44,451 nucleotides of DNA from Bdellovibrio sp. (GTDB lineage: Bacteria > Bdellovibrionota > Bdellovibrionia > Bdellovibrionales > Bdellovibrionaceae), in contig JACMQO010000162.1 of the NCBI GenBank assembly GCA_014376935.1, positions 1-44,451 on the forward strand, in the 5' to 3' direction. Shown here one piece after another: positions 26,038 to 33,647 of this stretch (positions within the stretch are counted from its first letter, which is position 1; the number at the start of each line of letters is the position of its first letter). A program made the position numbers and the translations under genes. The notes under the pieces are model-generated. The model was not told the DNA's origin, ran no database searches, and saw nothing but the letters and a program-made list of their open reading frames with translations.

Positions 26038-26805
26038 TTGCGTATCGATTTACTTTTGGTAGAAAAAAAATTGGTAGCCTCAAGAACTCAAGCGCAAGAT
26101 TTAATAACTTCGGGCCATGTCTTTATCAAAAAGAACAATCAAGACGTCGTTATTTTGAAATCAAATCAACAGATTAGCGAAGCCGATCAAGATTCGGTTT
26201 TTATTCAAAAAAATGAAATTCAAAAATACGTTTCACGGGGCGGTCTTAAGTTAGAACGTGCCTTAGCACAGGCTAAGATTGTGGTCGCTGGTCAAGTTGC
26301 ATTAGACATCGGACAATCCACGGGTGGTTTTACCGATTGTTTACTACACCATGATATTAAAAAGGTAGTGGGCATCGACGTAGGTCACGATCAGCTTCAT
26401 GAAAAAGTAAAAGCTAACTTAAAGGTAATTTCTTTTGAAGGTTTACATATTAAAGATTTAGCTGATCACGCAGCTTTTCAAAAATCAGTTCCTAAAGGGG
26501 GATTTGATTTATTAGTCGCTGATGTTTCTTTCATTTCTTTAACAAAAGTTATGCCTTTCGTTAAACAGTACTTAAAGCTAAATGGCGATTTTCTACTTTT
26601 GGTTAAGCCGCAATTTGAATTAACCGCGAATGATTTAGACCGCAATGGTGTCGTAAAAAACCCTAAAAAATATAGTCTGGTTCAGTCCGTCATAGAACAA
26701 GAAGCTAGGCAACAGTTTGGCAATGTCATAGACTATTTTGAGTCTGAAACCCCAGGCAAAGACGGAAATCAGGAGTTCTTTATTTATGGTCAAAAAACAG
26801 TTTAG
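26038..26805 (+). CDS. tlyA: TlyA-family rRNA 2'-O-methyltransferase / hemolysin
   Basis: A 255-residue protein with an N-terminal S4 RNA-binding domain (about 1-60, MRIDLLLVEKKLV) and a C-terminal FtsJ-type methyltransferase domain (about 70-250). The SAM site is DIGQSTGGFTDCLL (about 83-96). The catalytic patch includes ADVSFISLTKVMPFV and LLLVKPQFEL (about 186-195), with the Lys and Asp of FtsJ-like enzymes. TlyA methylates ribosomal RNA. A TTG start at 26038 is supported by AAGGA about 9 bases upstream. It overlaps the next gene by 20 bases. Confidence 0.9.
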   Translation: MRIDLLLVEKKLVASRTQAQDLITSGHVFIKKNNQDVVILKSNQQISEADQDSVFIQKNEIQKYVSRGGLKLERALAQAKIVVAGQVALDIGQSTGGFTDCLLHHDIKKVVGIDVGHDQLHEKVKANLKVISFEGLHIKDLADHAAFQKSVPKGGFDLLVADVSFISLTKVMPFVKQYLKLNGDFLLLVKPQFELTANDLDRNGVVKNPKKYSLVQSVIEQEARQQFGNVIDYFESETPGKDGNQEFFIYGQKTV

Positions 26806-27748
26806 AAATATCAGTTCACTTTTATTTATCGCTGCTGTCATCAGCGGTTGTGCGGTAAAAAATAAAAAAACTCAGACGACGACTTCGAATGGTCCAAAAA
26901 CGACGACCACGATTATTCCACCGTTAGATCAGAAAAATAATTCCGTTGAAACTCCGACGACGATTGAAGCTAGTCCGCAGGATACCACTGAAGCCGAAAA
27001 AAATAAACAACCTGAAACGTCAAATAGCCAAGCTAAAGTATTACCAAAATTTGGAATTATTTTTTCAGGGGGCGGTGCTAAAGCTTGGGCGCACATTGGT
27101 GTATTAAAAGAACTTCAGAAATTGAAATGGCCCGTTAGTTCAGTCGCCGGTTTTGAATGGGGTTCGGCCGTTGCCGCTTTGTATGCGCAAAATTTATCAG
27201 CGAACGAAGTCGAATGGGAAATGTCGAAATTAAAAGAGTTCGACAAGTGGGATCTATTTATTAAAGCGGCTTTTGCAAAAAAATCGACGGCTGATTTAAG
27301 AATTCCGTTTGTGTGCCCGTCATTAAATATTTCAAAGCAAAGCGTGTTTTTATTAAACCGTGGCCAGTTGTCGCAGCTAGTTCCTTTTTGTATTGGATCG
27401 ACAGTTTTAACGAAGCCGATCAATCAATCAATTGCTGTCATGACCGATGTGCCAAGCCTAGCGCAGCATTTACGCGCGACCGGGGCTAACCGAATCATCT
27501 TAGTGAACGTGCTTTCGCAGTCGACTAAACGTTCTTTTGTTAAAGATTACGAATCGGCAGACAACATTTGGTGGGTCGAATCGGCAGCGTTAATGGCTAA
27601 AAAGCCATTAGGCGTAGATGAGGTCATCGATATCAATTTAGATGATTACAATATCAAAGATTTAGATAAGCGTCGCGATATCGCCAACAAGGGTGCAGAA
27701 TTAAGTGCACCAGCTTTACGAAAATTAGCTGAAAAATACGGCCTTTAA
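26786..27748 (+). CDS. Patatin-fold lipoprotein with substituted catalytic residues
   Basis: A 320-residue lipoprotein from ATG 26786, chosen because AGGAG lies 9 bases upstream and it gives MVKKQFRNISSLLFIAAVISGC with Cys22; 26738 would add 16 residues before the signal peptide. A Thr/Asn/Pro-rich linker (about 23-85) leads to the patatin-like fold: the oxyanion loop FSGGGAKAWAHIG (about 93-105) is intact. The nucleophile elbow normally GxSxG reads GFEWG (122-126), with Glu124 where Ser should be. The usual DGG/A acid motif is replaced by MTDVPS (near 220). It is therefore probably catalytically dead. It follows tlyA by overlap. Confidence 0.8.
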   Translation: MVKKQFRNISSLLFIAAVISGCAVKNKKTQTTTSNGPKTTTTIIPPLDQKNNSVETPTTIEASPQDTTEAEKNKQPETSNSQAKVLPKFGIIFSGGGAKAWAHIGVLKELQKLKWPVSSVAGFEWGSAVAALYAQNLSANEVEWEMSKLKEFDKWDLFIKAAFAKKSTADLRIPFVCPSLNISKQSVFLLNRGQLSQLVPFCIGSTVLTKPINQSIAVMTDVPSLAQHLRATGANRIILVNVLSQSTKRSFVKDYESADNIWWVESAALMAKKPLGVDEVIDINLDDYNIKDLDKRRDIANKGAELSAPALRKLAEKYGL

Positions 27749-27794
27749 GGTTAAAATCGAATTTTAAACGTTAAACTGAAAGAGAAATCAGACC

Positions 27795-29114
27795 ATGAGA
27801 AAATCAACTGAAAATGCTGAGATTTTTAAAAAACGCAGAAAAAAAATCATCGAAGGTTTAAATGGCGCGGCCTTGATCGTAGCTTCGCATCCAGAACAAG
27901 TGCGTAACGACGATGTTCACCATGACTACCGCCAAGATTCAAATATGTATTACTTAACTGGCTTTGAAGAACCAGAAAGTATTTTACTTTTACGTCCGGG
28001 TAAAAATCCAGAGTCGGTGATGTTCGTTCGTAAAAAAGACGTTGAGCGCGAAACTTGGAATGGTTTCCGTTTTGGTCCCGAAGGTACGAAGTCTGAATTT
28101 TTAATCGATGCGGTATACGCGATCGAAGATTTTCAAAAAGAAAGTTTAGAACTTCTAAAAGGTTTTGACGAAGTTTATTACCGTCTTTTCAAAAATAAAG
28201 AAGCCGATTTGAAAATCGAAGAACTTTTATTAAATTTAAAAAGAGCTTACGGTCGTTCTGGTTATGGTTTAATGACGGTGAAAGACGCCGATACTTTCTT
28301 AGGTGAATACCGTTTAAAGAAAGACGAAAACGAATTAGAAAATTTAAAACGCGCTTGTCAAATTTCAGCCGAAGCCCATGTGGCAGCCATGAAGTTTACA
28401 AAGCCCGGTGTGAACGAAAGGCAAGTTCAAGCCGTGATGTCGCACCATTTCTACATGAGTGGTTCAGCGCGTGTCGGTTATCCATACATCGTCGCGTCGG
28501 GCAACAATGCGACGACACTTCATTATAACTTCAATGATCAAGAATGCAAAAAAGGTGACTTGCTGTTGATCGATGCGGGTGCGGAATACAATTACTTCTC
28601 GGGCGATATTACGCGGACATTTCCGGTCAGTGGTAAATTCACCGAACCGCAAAGAAAAGTGTACGAAGGTGTTTTAAAAATTCAAAAAGAATTAATCGCG
28701 TATTTAAAACCAGGCGTATTCTTTAAAGATCTACACGAAATGGGTGCAAGCCGCCTAACGGATTTGATGTTAGAGCTTGGTTTAGTTTCAGGTCGTAAAG
28801 ATGACGTGATGAAAGCAAATCAACATCGTAAATACTACCCCCACGGCATCGGCCACTGGTTAGGGATGGATGTTCATGATGCGGGTTTATACGTTATCAA
28901 AGGTGAACCACGCCCAATCGAACCAGGTATGTGTTTTACGATTGAGCCAGGACTTTATATTCCGGCAAATGATATGACAGCTCCACCAGAATTACGTGGC
29001 ATTGGCGTTCGTATCGAAGACAATATCGTGATTACAAATAAAGGTTGTGAAGTTTTAACGTCGGCGGTTCCGAAAGAAATCGACGAAATTGAAAAGTTAA
29101 TGGCCGGAAATTAA
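27795..29114 (+). CDS. pepP: Xaa-Pro aminopeptidase (aminopeptidase P)
   Basis: A 439-residue metallo-aminopeptidase of the M24 family, matching the ~440 residues of PepP. An AMP_N-type N-terminal domain (about 5-140) is followed by the pita-bread fold. Metal ligands are visible as two Asp in LLIDAGAEYNYFSGDITR, His in YYPHGIGHWLGMDVHD, Glu in CFTIEPGLY and Glu in GVRIEDNIVIT. It removes N-terminal residues preceding proline. AAAGAG-like sequence precedes the ATG. It ends 31 bases before the terminator at 29146. Confidence 0.95.
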   Translation: MRKSTENAEIFKKRRKKIIEGLNGAALIVASHPEQVRNDDVHHDYRQDSNMYYLTGFEEPESILLLRPGKNPESVMFVRKKDVERETWNGFRFGPEGTKSEFLIDAVYAIEDFQKESLELLKGFDEVYYRLFKNKEADLKIEELLLNLKRAYGRSGYGLMTVKDADTFLGEYRLKKDENELENLKRACQISAEAHVAAMKFTKPGVNERQVQAVMSHHFYMSGSARVGYPYIVASGNNATTLHYNFNDQECKKGDLLLIDAGAEYNYFSGDITRTFPVSGKFTEPQRKVYEGVLKIQKELIAYLKPGVFFKDLHEMGASRLTDLMLELGLVSGRKDDVMKANQHRKYYPHGIGHWLGMDVHDAGLYVIKGEPRPIEPGMCFTIEPGLYIPANDMTAPPELRGIGVRIEDNIVITNKGCEVLTSAVPKEIDEIEKLMAGN

Positions 29115-29145
29115 CTTTTAAAGTTCTTTAAATTTAAATAATACT

Positions 29146-29182
29146 AAAAACCCACAGTTCGTAAAAGAGTGTGGGTTTTTTT
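29146..29182. terminator. Bidirectional intrinsic terminator between pepP and the HAD operon
   Basis: AAAAACCCACA and TGTGGGTTTTT form a perfect 11-bp stem around a 13-base loop, with seven T on the plus strand and an A-run before it on the other side. It lies between convergent genes and can end both transcripts. Confidence 0.88.
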
Positions 29183-29186
29183 ATAT

Positions 29187-29573
29187 TTATTCTAGGTTAA
29201 TACTTTCTTCTTTTCGTAAGTTACCTGATTTTAAATCGATAAAACGGATCTGCGCGATCAATGGCGCATTTTTATCATTTTCGTCACTAAATAATTGTAT
29301 CGTCACGTAGAAATCAGAAGCCGGGCTTTGCGCTATCTTTAATTTTTTGATCTCTTTGATTTCGACGGCGAATTTATCAGACAGACCGAAGATTTCGACT
29401 CTTTGTGGATCTTCATATTTTAATAAATACTTTTTTAAAGCCAAAGCTTTCGATGAAGAGATGGGCGTTAGGGCTTTTTGGGTATTTAATTGATTTTTGT
29501 AAATAAGAGCGCCACCCGCTAAGACCAAAATAAAAATAATGATCTTAATAAAGCCTTGAATCAATTGGGTCAT
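29187..29573 (-). CDS. Membrane-anchored protein of unknown function
   Basis: A 128-residue protein with one N-terminal membrane helix (about 8-26, FIKIIIFILVLAGGALIY), then a Lys-rich exported or cytosolic domain with alternating beta strands (VEIFGLSDKFAVEI, DFYVTIQLF, PLIAQIRFID). Not recognised as a known family. Its start overlaps the HAD phosphatase stop by 4 bases (ATGA), so both are translated from one transcript. It is the last gene before a bidirectional terminator. No catalytic motif is visible. Confidence 0.6.
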   Translation of the reverse strand: MTQLIQGFIKIIIFILVLAGGALIYKNQLNTQKALTPISSSKALALKKYLLKYEDPQRVEIFGLSDKFAVEIKEIKKLKIAQSPASDFYVTIQLFSDENDKNAPLIAQIRFIDLKSGNLRKEESINLE

Positions 29574-30313
29574 ATAAAGCGGTGCCTCATCCAGTTATTC
29601 TTTTCGGCGACGGCCATTAATTCGCTTTCAGCTTTAAACAATTTATCATCGCGTGACGCCGCACTGACCGCTAAACGCAGATGTGTTGCTGATTCTAAAA
29701 GTTCGATATCGCCACTGCTGTTGCCGCTGGCAAAGAACGGTTTCATATTATTTGTTTTTTGCAACAACGCTTCGACTTTCCCGGCGCGGTAGGTGATTGG
29801 TAAAACAGCTTGATCTGTGACTAAGCCGTTTTCAACTAAAGTTTCTACGCCGATCACGTTTTCATTTGTTAAGCCTAAAGCGCGAGCGCCTGGTTCGACG
29901 GCCCATTTCATAGAAGCGGTAATAATAAATATTGGAACTTCGTTCTGTAACAATAATTCGATTACTTTTTTTTGCTCAGAAAAAATTGGCGGCGGAGCAA
30001 TTTGTTCAAAAGCCTGTTGGCTCCAAGCACGAACCTGCTCTAAGGATTTCCCCTGATTGATTTGGGCTAACCAAGCATAAGCTTCGCGAGGCTCTTTCTT
30101 TTTTAAATTTAAATAGTGTTCAAAAGGCTCAGGTGGCAAAGCGACGCATTTTTCATCAATTTGATATTGAAAAAAATTTTCACCAAGATCTGTGTCCCAC
30201 AATGTGCCATCCGCATCGAATGCGGCATAAAGTTTAACATTGTTAGATTTTAAATCTTTGATCGTTTGAGTTAAGTCAGACCAAAATTGTTCAGGAAATG
30301 GTTTGTAATTCAT
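29570..30313 (-). CDS. HAD-superfamily phosphatase (phosphoserine-phosphatase-like)
   Basis: A 247-residue HAD hydrolase. Motif I is FDADGTLWDTD (about 29-39, two catalytic Asp), motif II is IFIITASMKW (about 131-140, Thr/Ser), the Lys is in GKVEALLQK and motif IV is SGNSSGDIELLES (about 200-212, two acidic residues). A helical cap (about 45-120) sits between I and II, like the SerB/PHOSPHO class. It should dephosphorylate a small metabolite in the cytoplasm. The substrate is not deducible. The gene faces the GNAT gene across a 101-base divergent region with an inverted repeat. Confidence 0.85.
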   Translation of the reverse strand: MNYKPFPEQFWSDLTQTIKDLKSNNVKLYAAFDADGTLWDTDLGENFFQYQIDEKCVALPPEPFEHYLNLKKKEPREAYAWLAQINQGKSLEQVRAWSQQAFEQIAPPPIFSEQKKVIELLLQNEVPIFIITASMKWAVEPGARALGLTNENVIGVETLVENGLVTDQAVLPITYRAGKVEALLQKTNNMKPFFASGNSSGDIELLESATHLRLAVSAASRDDKLFKAESELMAVAEKNNWMRHRFI

Positions 30314-30358
30314 ACCCCGATTTTAGTCGAGGCCGCCAATAATGTCATCATTAGATTC

Positions 30359-30384
30359 AACAAGTTGGTGCGTTCCAGCTTGTT
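30359..30384. promoter_or_regulatory. Inverted repeat in the HAD-GNAT divergent promoter region
   Basis: AACAAGTTGG and CCAGCTTGTT pair over 10 bp with one wobble, around a 6-base spacer. It sits between two divergent starts, 31 bases before the plus-strand ATG, so it could be an operator. By eye only. Confidence 0.4.
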
Positions 30385-30414
30385 ATCAAAGCAAGACTAG
30401 GTTGAAATGAAAAC

Positions 30415-30879
30415 ATGAATATCACGAATGAAGAAGTGACTTACCGAATTGCCCAATTATCTGATGTCGAAGCTGTCTACAATTTCGAAATGAAACAAAA
30501 ATTCGCTGCCGACGACGATGAAATGGAAACGATGATGGCCGTTTGGAGTTCATCATTTCGTAAAGAAGCCTTAGAGCACTATTTTAAATTGGGCTGGAGC
30601 TTTATCGGCTCAAATTCGAAGAATGAAGTTGTTGGTTTTTTTATGGGACAGCCACTTTTATTCTTTGATGCACAAACACAAACTTTATGGATCGAATATG
30701 TCAGCGCTAAGAATTTAACGATCACCACCGAGCTTGTTGATATTGCGTACCGCCTGGCGCGAGAAAAGCATTTTCAACGCGTATTAGTACCAGAAAGTAT
30801 TCAAGGATTAAATTTAGAAAAAGTTTTGCCATTTCAAAAATGGGACCGAACGACATCACTTTTAAAAACAACGAAGTAG
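30415..30879 (+). CDS. GNAT-like acetyltransferase-fold protein
   Basis: A 154-residue protein whose pattern fits a GNAT fold: YRIAQLSDVEAVYNFE at the N-terminus, a central beta strand WSFIGSNSKNEVVGFFMGQPL, an acidic TLWIEYVSAKN strand and a following helix ELVDIAYRLAREKHF, then LLFFDA and a C-terminal beta strand. The pyrophosphate-binding loop Q/R-x-x-G-x-G/A is not clearly present, so activity is uncertain. Substrate unknown. It ends 33 bases before glpD on the same strand and may share its transcript. Confidence 0.6.
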   Translation: MNITNEEVTYRIAQLSDVEAVYNFEMKQKFAADDDEMETMMAVWSSSFRKEALEHYFKLGWSFIGSNSKNEVVGFFMGQPLLFFDAQTQTLWIEYVSAKNLTITTELVDIAYRLAREKHFQRVLVPESIQGLNLEKVLPFQKWDRTTSLLKTTK

Positions 30880-30912
30880 CAGATCAACCGAAAGCAACAG
30901 AGCAGGTTAACA

Positions 30913-32520
30913 GTGAAAGATTTTTCTTTTCAAACACGAGCTGAAAATTTAAAAAGACTTAAAACTGAAAAGTTCGATATTGTCATTATTGGTGGCGGTA
31001 TCACAGGCGCGGGCGTAGCCCGGGATGCGGCGTTACGCGGTCTTAAAGTGGCATTAGTTGAAATGCACGACTACGCGTTCGGCACATCATCTAGATCCAG
31101 TAAACTAATCCACGGCGGAATTCGCTATTTAGAAAATTTTGAATTTCATTTGGTCTTCGAAGCTCTGAACGAAAGAACGAAGCTTTTTCAAATGACGCCC
31201 CATTTAGTACACCCATTGCGATTTATGATTCCAATTTTTGAAGACAGCCGCGTGGGTATGTTTAAAATGGGTTTAGGGATGATGTTATACGATGCTTTAG
31301 CCTTATTCCGTGCCCCTGAAATGCATGAACGATTAAATTCAAAAGCCACTGTCGATCGCATGCCAGTTATCAAAAGTTCTAACCTAGTTGGTTCGTATGT
31401 TTATTCAGACGCATATATGGATGACGATCGTTTGGTGCACGAAACCTTACGCTCAGCCCACGAGGCCGGTGCGGTTTGCGTGAACTACACAAAAGTTATG
31501 AAATCAAAAATGGAAAATGAAAAAGTCGTCGGACTTGAAGTTCTAGATTTAATTTCTAAAGAAAATTTTGTTGTTCAAGCTGACCAGGTGGTTTGTACTG
31601 TGGGCCCATGGTCTGATTTAGTCGGAGAAAAAATGGTTTCTGATTGGAAACGGATTTTACGTCCAACAAAAGGTATACATTTAACATTTCATAAAAATAG
31701 ACTGCCGTTGACAAGCGCCGTTGTTATGGGTGCACAAGAAAGTAATCGCATTGTGTTTGCAATTCCGCGCCACGAAATGATTATCGTCGGCACAACCGAC
31801 ACCGATTTTGAAGGTAATCCCGAATTGGCTTCAGTCACTGCCGAAGATGTAAAATACTTATTAAAAATAACGAATGAATATTTTCCCGGGGCTGAACTCA
31901 CTGCTAAAGACATCTTATCAAGTTACGTCGGAGTTCGTCCTTTAGTTAAAGATGACTCGGCAAACGAAAACAAAACAAGTCGCGAACACACGATCATTTC
32001 AGATCCGCGCGGATTTACCTTCGTCGCAGGCGGAAAATATACGACATACCGATTGATGTCGGAACAAATCGTTGATCTAGTGATTAAGCATTGGCCGTTT
32101 GAAAAGAAATTGAGTTTAAATAAATGCCAAACGACTGAGCCTTTAAATAAATTTACATCACCTGAAGCCTACACAAAAGCTCAAGCCGATGCTGGATCAA
32201 ATGCTGACTTAAAGTGGTTAGCAGATCGTTACGGCGAAGAGGCATTTGAAATCAAAAATAAATTTGGAGCTAACTTATCCGTTTGGCAGCTGGAAGCTTA
32301 CCAAGCTATTCGTAAAACGATGTGTTTAAGTTTAATCGATTTTTACACGCGCCGAGTTCCGTTAGTATTAGCCTATCAAGATCACGGATTGAATTTATTA
32401 GACAGTATCGCTGAAATATTTAAAGCCGAACTGAAATGGTCTGATCAAGAGTTTGAGAATCAAAAGCTAACGCTTGTTAATTACATCGATAGCGAATTAA
32501 GTTGGCGCAAAGATTTCTAG
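30913..32520 (+). CDS. glpD: Aerobic glycerol-3-phosphate dehydrogenase
   Basis: A 535-residue FAD-dependent GlpD, close to the family's usual length. The dinucleotide-binding motif is DIVIIGGGITGAGVARDAAL (about 23-42), followed by SSRSSKLIHGGIRYLENFEF, the FAD/G3P DAO-domain signature. It carries TVGPWSD and a VGVRPLV region, then the C-terminal cap. It oxidises sn-glycerol 3-phosphate to dihydroxyacetone phosphate, passing electrons to the quinone pool at the inner membrane. The start is GTG at 30913 with a weak ribosome site. Its stop overlaps the convergent transposase-like gene by 4 bases. Confidence 0.94.
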   Translation: MKDFSFQTRAENLKRLKTEKFDIVIIGGGITGAGVARDAALRGLKVALVEMHDYAFGTSSRSSKLIHGGIRYLENFEFHLVFEALNERTKLFQMTPHLVHPLRFMIPIFEDSRVGMFKMGLGMMLYDALALFRAPEMHERLNSKATVDRMPVIKSSNLVGSYVYSDAYMDDDRLVHETLRSAHEAGAVCVNYTKVMKSKMENEKVVGLEVLDLISKENFVVQADQVVCTVGPWSDLVGEKMVSDWKRILRPTKGIHLTFHKNRLPLTSAVVMGAQESNRIVFAIPRHEMIIVGTTDTDFEGNPELASVTAEDVKYLLKITNEYFPGAELTAKDILSSYVGVRPLVKDDSANENKTSREHTIISDPRGFTFVAGGKYTTYRLMSEQIVDLVIKHWPFEKKLSLNKCQTTEPLNKFTSPEAYTKAQADAGSNADLKWLADRYGEEAFEIKNKFGANLSVWQLEAYQAIRKTMCLSLIDFYTRRVPLVLAYQDHGLNLLDSIAEIFKAELKWSDQEFENQKLTLVNYIDSELSWRKDF

Positions 32521-33044
32521 AAATAGTTATTTTGCTCTATCAATTTTGATAGTTTGAATTGCACATCCGTATTAAGCCACGTTAAAACATGATACGGATT
32601 TTGGATCAGTTTTAATTTATCTGAAATAAGGCAGTGACCTTGAGAATACCCCAGTAAAAATCTTAAAGAGCTGAATGGGTAGTCTTCAACATTCTGAATG
32701 AGTCCCGCCTGAACGGGATTATTATATATGTACTTATAGGCATTTAAATACTGCGCCACACTTTCGATAGGTTCGCAATCGCTGTTAATTTTTCTTAATC
32801 CATTTAATTTTTCATGCACCGAAACACTAAAAAAGTTCTCATTTTTTGCACGGCTTTCGATTAAAAGATGAAAATGAGTATCCATCATGACTAAAGCCTG
32901 AAGTTCGATATCGTGAACTTTCGCCTGTTGAAATAGTACTTTTTGTAATCGTATCCAATCTAATTCTTTAAAGTATCCAGTAACTTCGAACTCCATGTTC
33001 AAGTGAAAAAAAGTGCTAGATTTTTTAAAATTGCTTGGTCTCAT
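32517..33044 (-). CDS. Orphan Y1/RAYT-like transposase (REP-associated tyrosine transposase family)
   Basis: A 175-residue protein from ATG 33044. The metal-binding HUH motif is MDTHFHLLIES (His-x-His), and the nucleophilic Tyr is expected in NAYKYIYNNPVQAGL, a typical IS200/RAYT pair. These proteins act on single-stranded REP or IS hairpins. No IS200 partner gene, no flanking direct repeat and no obvious REP array are seen, so it looks like a single-copy domesticated form. A TTG at 33062 would extend it by 6 residues. A GC-rich imperfect palindrome lies nearby at 33094-33128. Confidence 0.78.
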   Translation of the reverse strand: MRPSNFKKSSTFFHLNMEFEVTGYFKELDWIRLQKVLFQQAKVHDIELQALVMMDTHFHLLIESRAKNENFFSVSVHEKLNGLRKINSDCEPIESVAQYLNAYKYIYNNPVQAGLIQNVEDYPFSSLRFLLGYSQGHCLISDKLKLIQNPYHVLTWLNTDVQFKLSKLIEQNNYF

Positions 33045-33185
33045 GACGATTGTTAAAAGCAAAGAAGTGCCAAGCTTCAGTTAGAATAAACTGGTCGCAG
33101 ACGGCTAGACCTAGGCCGGGATCCGACTTTGCTTTTTCAAAAAACACACGTCAAACTCTTATAAAACCGTTCCTGAGGAGGAAAC

Positions 33186-33647
33186 ATGAAATTAGTATTA
33201 GTTACTTTGTCTTTATTAGTGAGTTCATTAGCAATGGCGAATGATGCAGGTTGTGGTATCGGTGGCATGCTTATTAAATCAAACACAAAGTTAATGCAGT
33301 TATTTGCTGTAACAACAAATGCCTCTTTCGGATCTCAAACTTTTGGTATCACATTCGGTACTTCAGGTTGTTCAGCAAGCGGTTTAGTAAAAAATGACAA
33401 ACAAATTCAATACTTCGTTGAAGTAAACCAAGAAGAATTAACTCGTGAAATGGCTCAAGGCCGTGGCGAAAAATTAAGTACTTTAGCCGCATTAAATGGT
33501 TGTGCTTCAGATTCACAAATCAATACTTTCAATGCTCAAGCTCAAACGGCATTTAAAACAATCGTGCCTTCTTCAAAAACGACAGCTGTTGACTTTGTAA
33601 ATAACATGAAGTCTGCTTCAGTTGCTGATGCATGCAAAGGTTCATAA
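33186..33647 (+). CDS. DUF3015-family secreted protein
   Basis: A 153-residue exported protein with signal peptide (MKLVLVTLSLLVSSLAMA, cleavage after about 18). GCGIGGMLI, SFGSQTFGITFGTSGC and a late Cys-containing stretch match the DUF3015 family, with cysteines at about 23, 61, 103 and 150. The role of this family is unknown; periplasmic location is expected. A strong ribosome site (GAGGAGGAAAC) precedes the ATG, suggesting high expression. A terminator (33687-33718) follows 39 bases after the stop, inside the next gene's coding start. Confidence 0.88.
   Translation: MKLVLVTLSLLVSSLAMANDAGCGIGGMLIKSNTKLMQLFAVTTNASFGSQTFGITFGTSGCSASGLVKNDKQIQYFVEVNQEELTREMAQGRGEKLSTLAALNGCASDSQINTFNAQAQTAFKTIVPSSKTTAVDFVNNMKSASVADACKGS

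Noticed and set aside
33094-33128. A REP element next to the transposase gene
   Set aside because: The palindrome is imperfect and only one copy is seen in the window, so it is noted as a possibility in a finding but not annotated.
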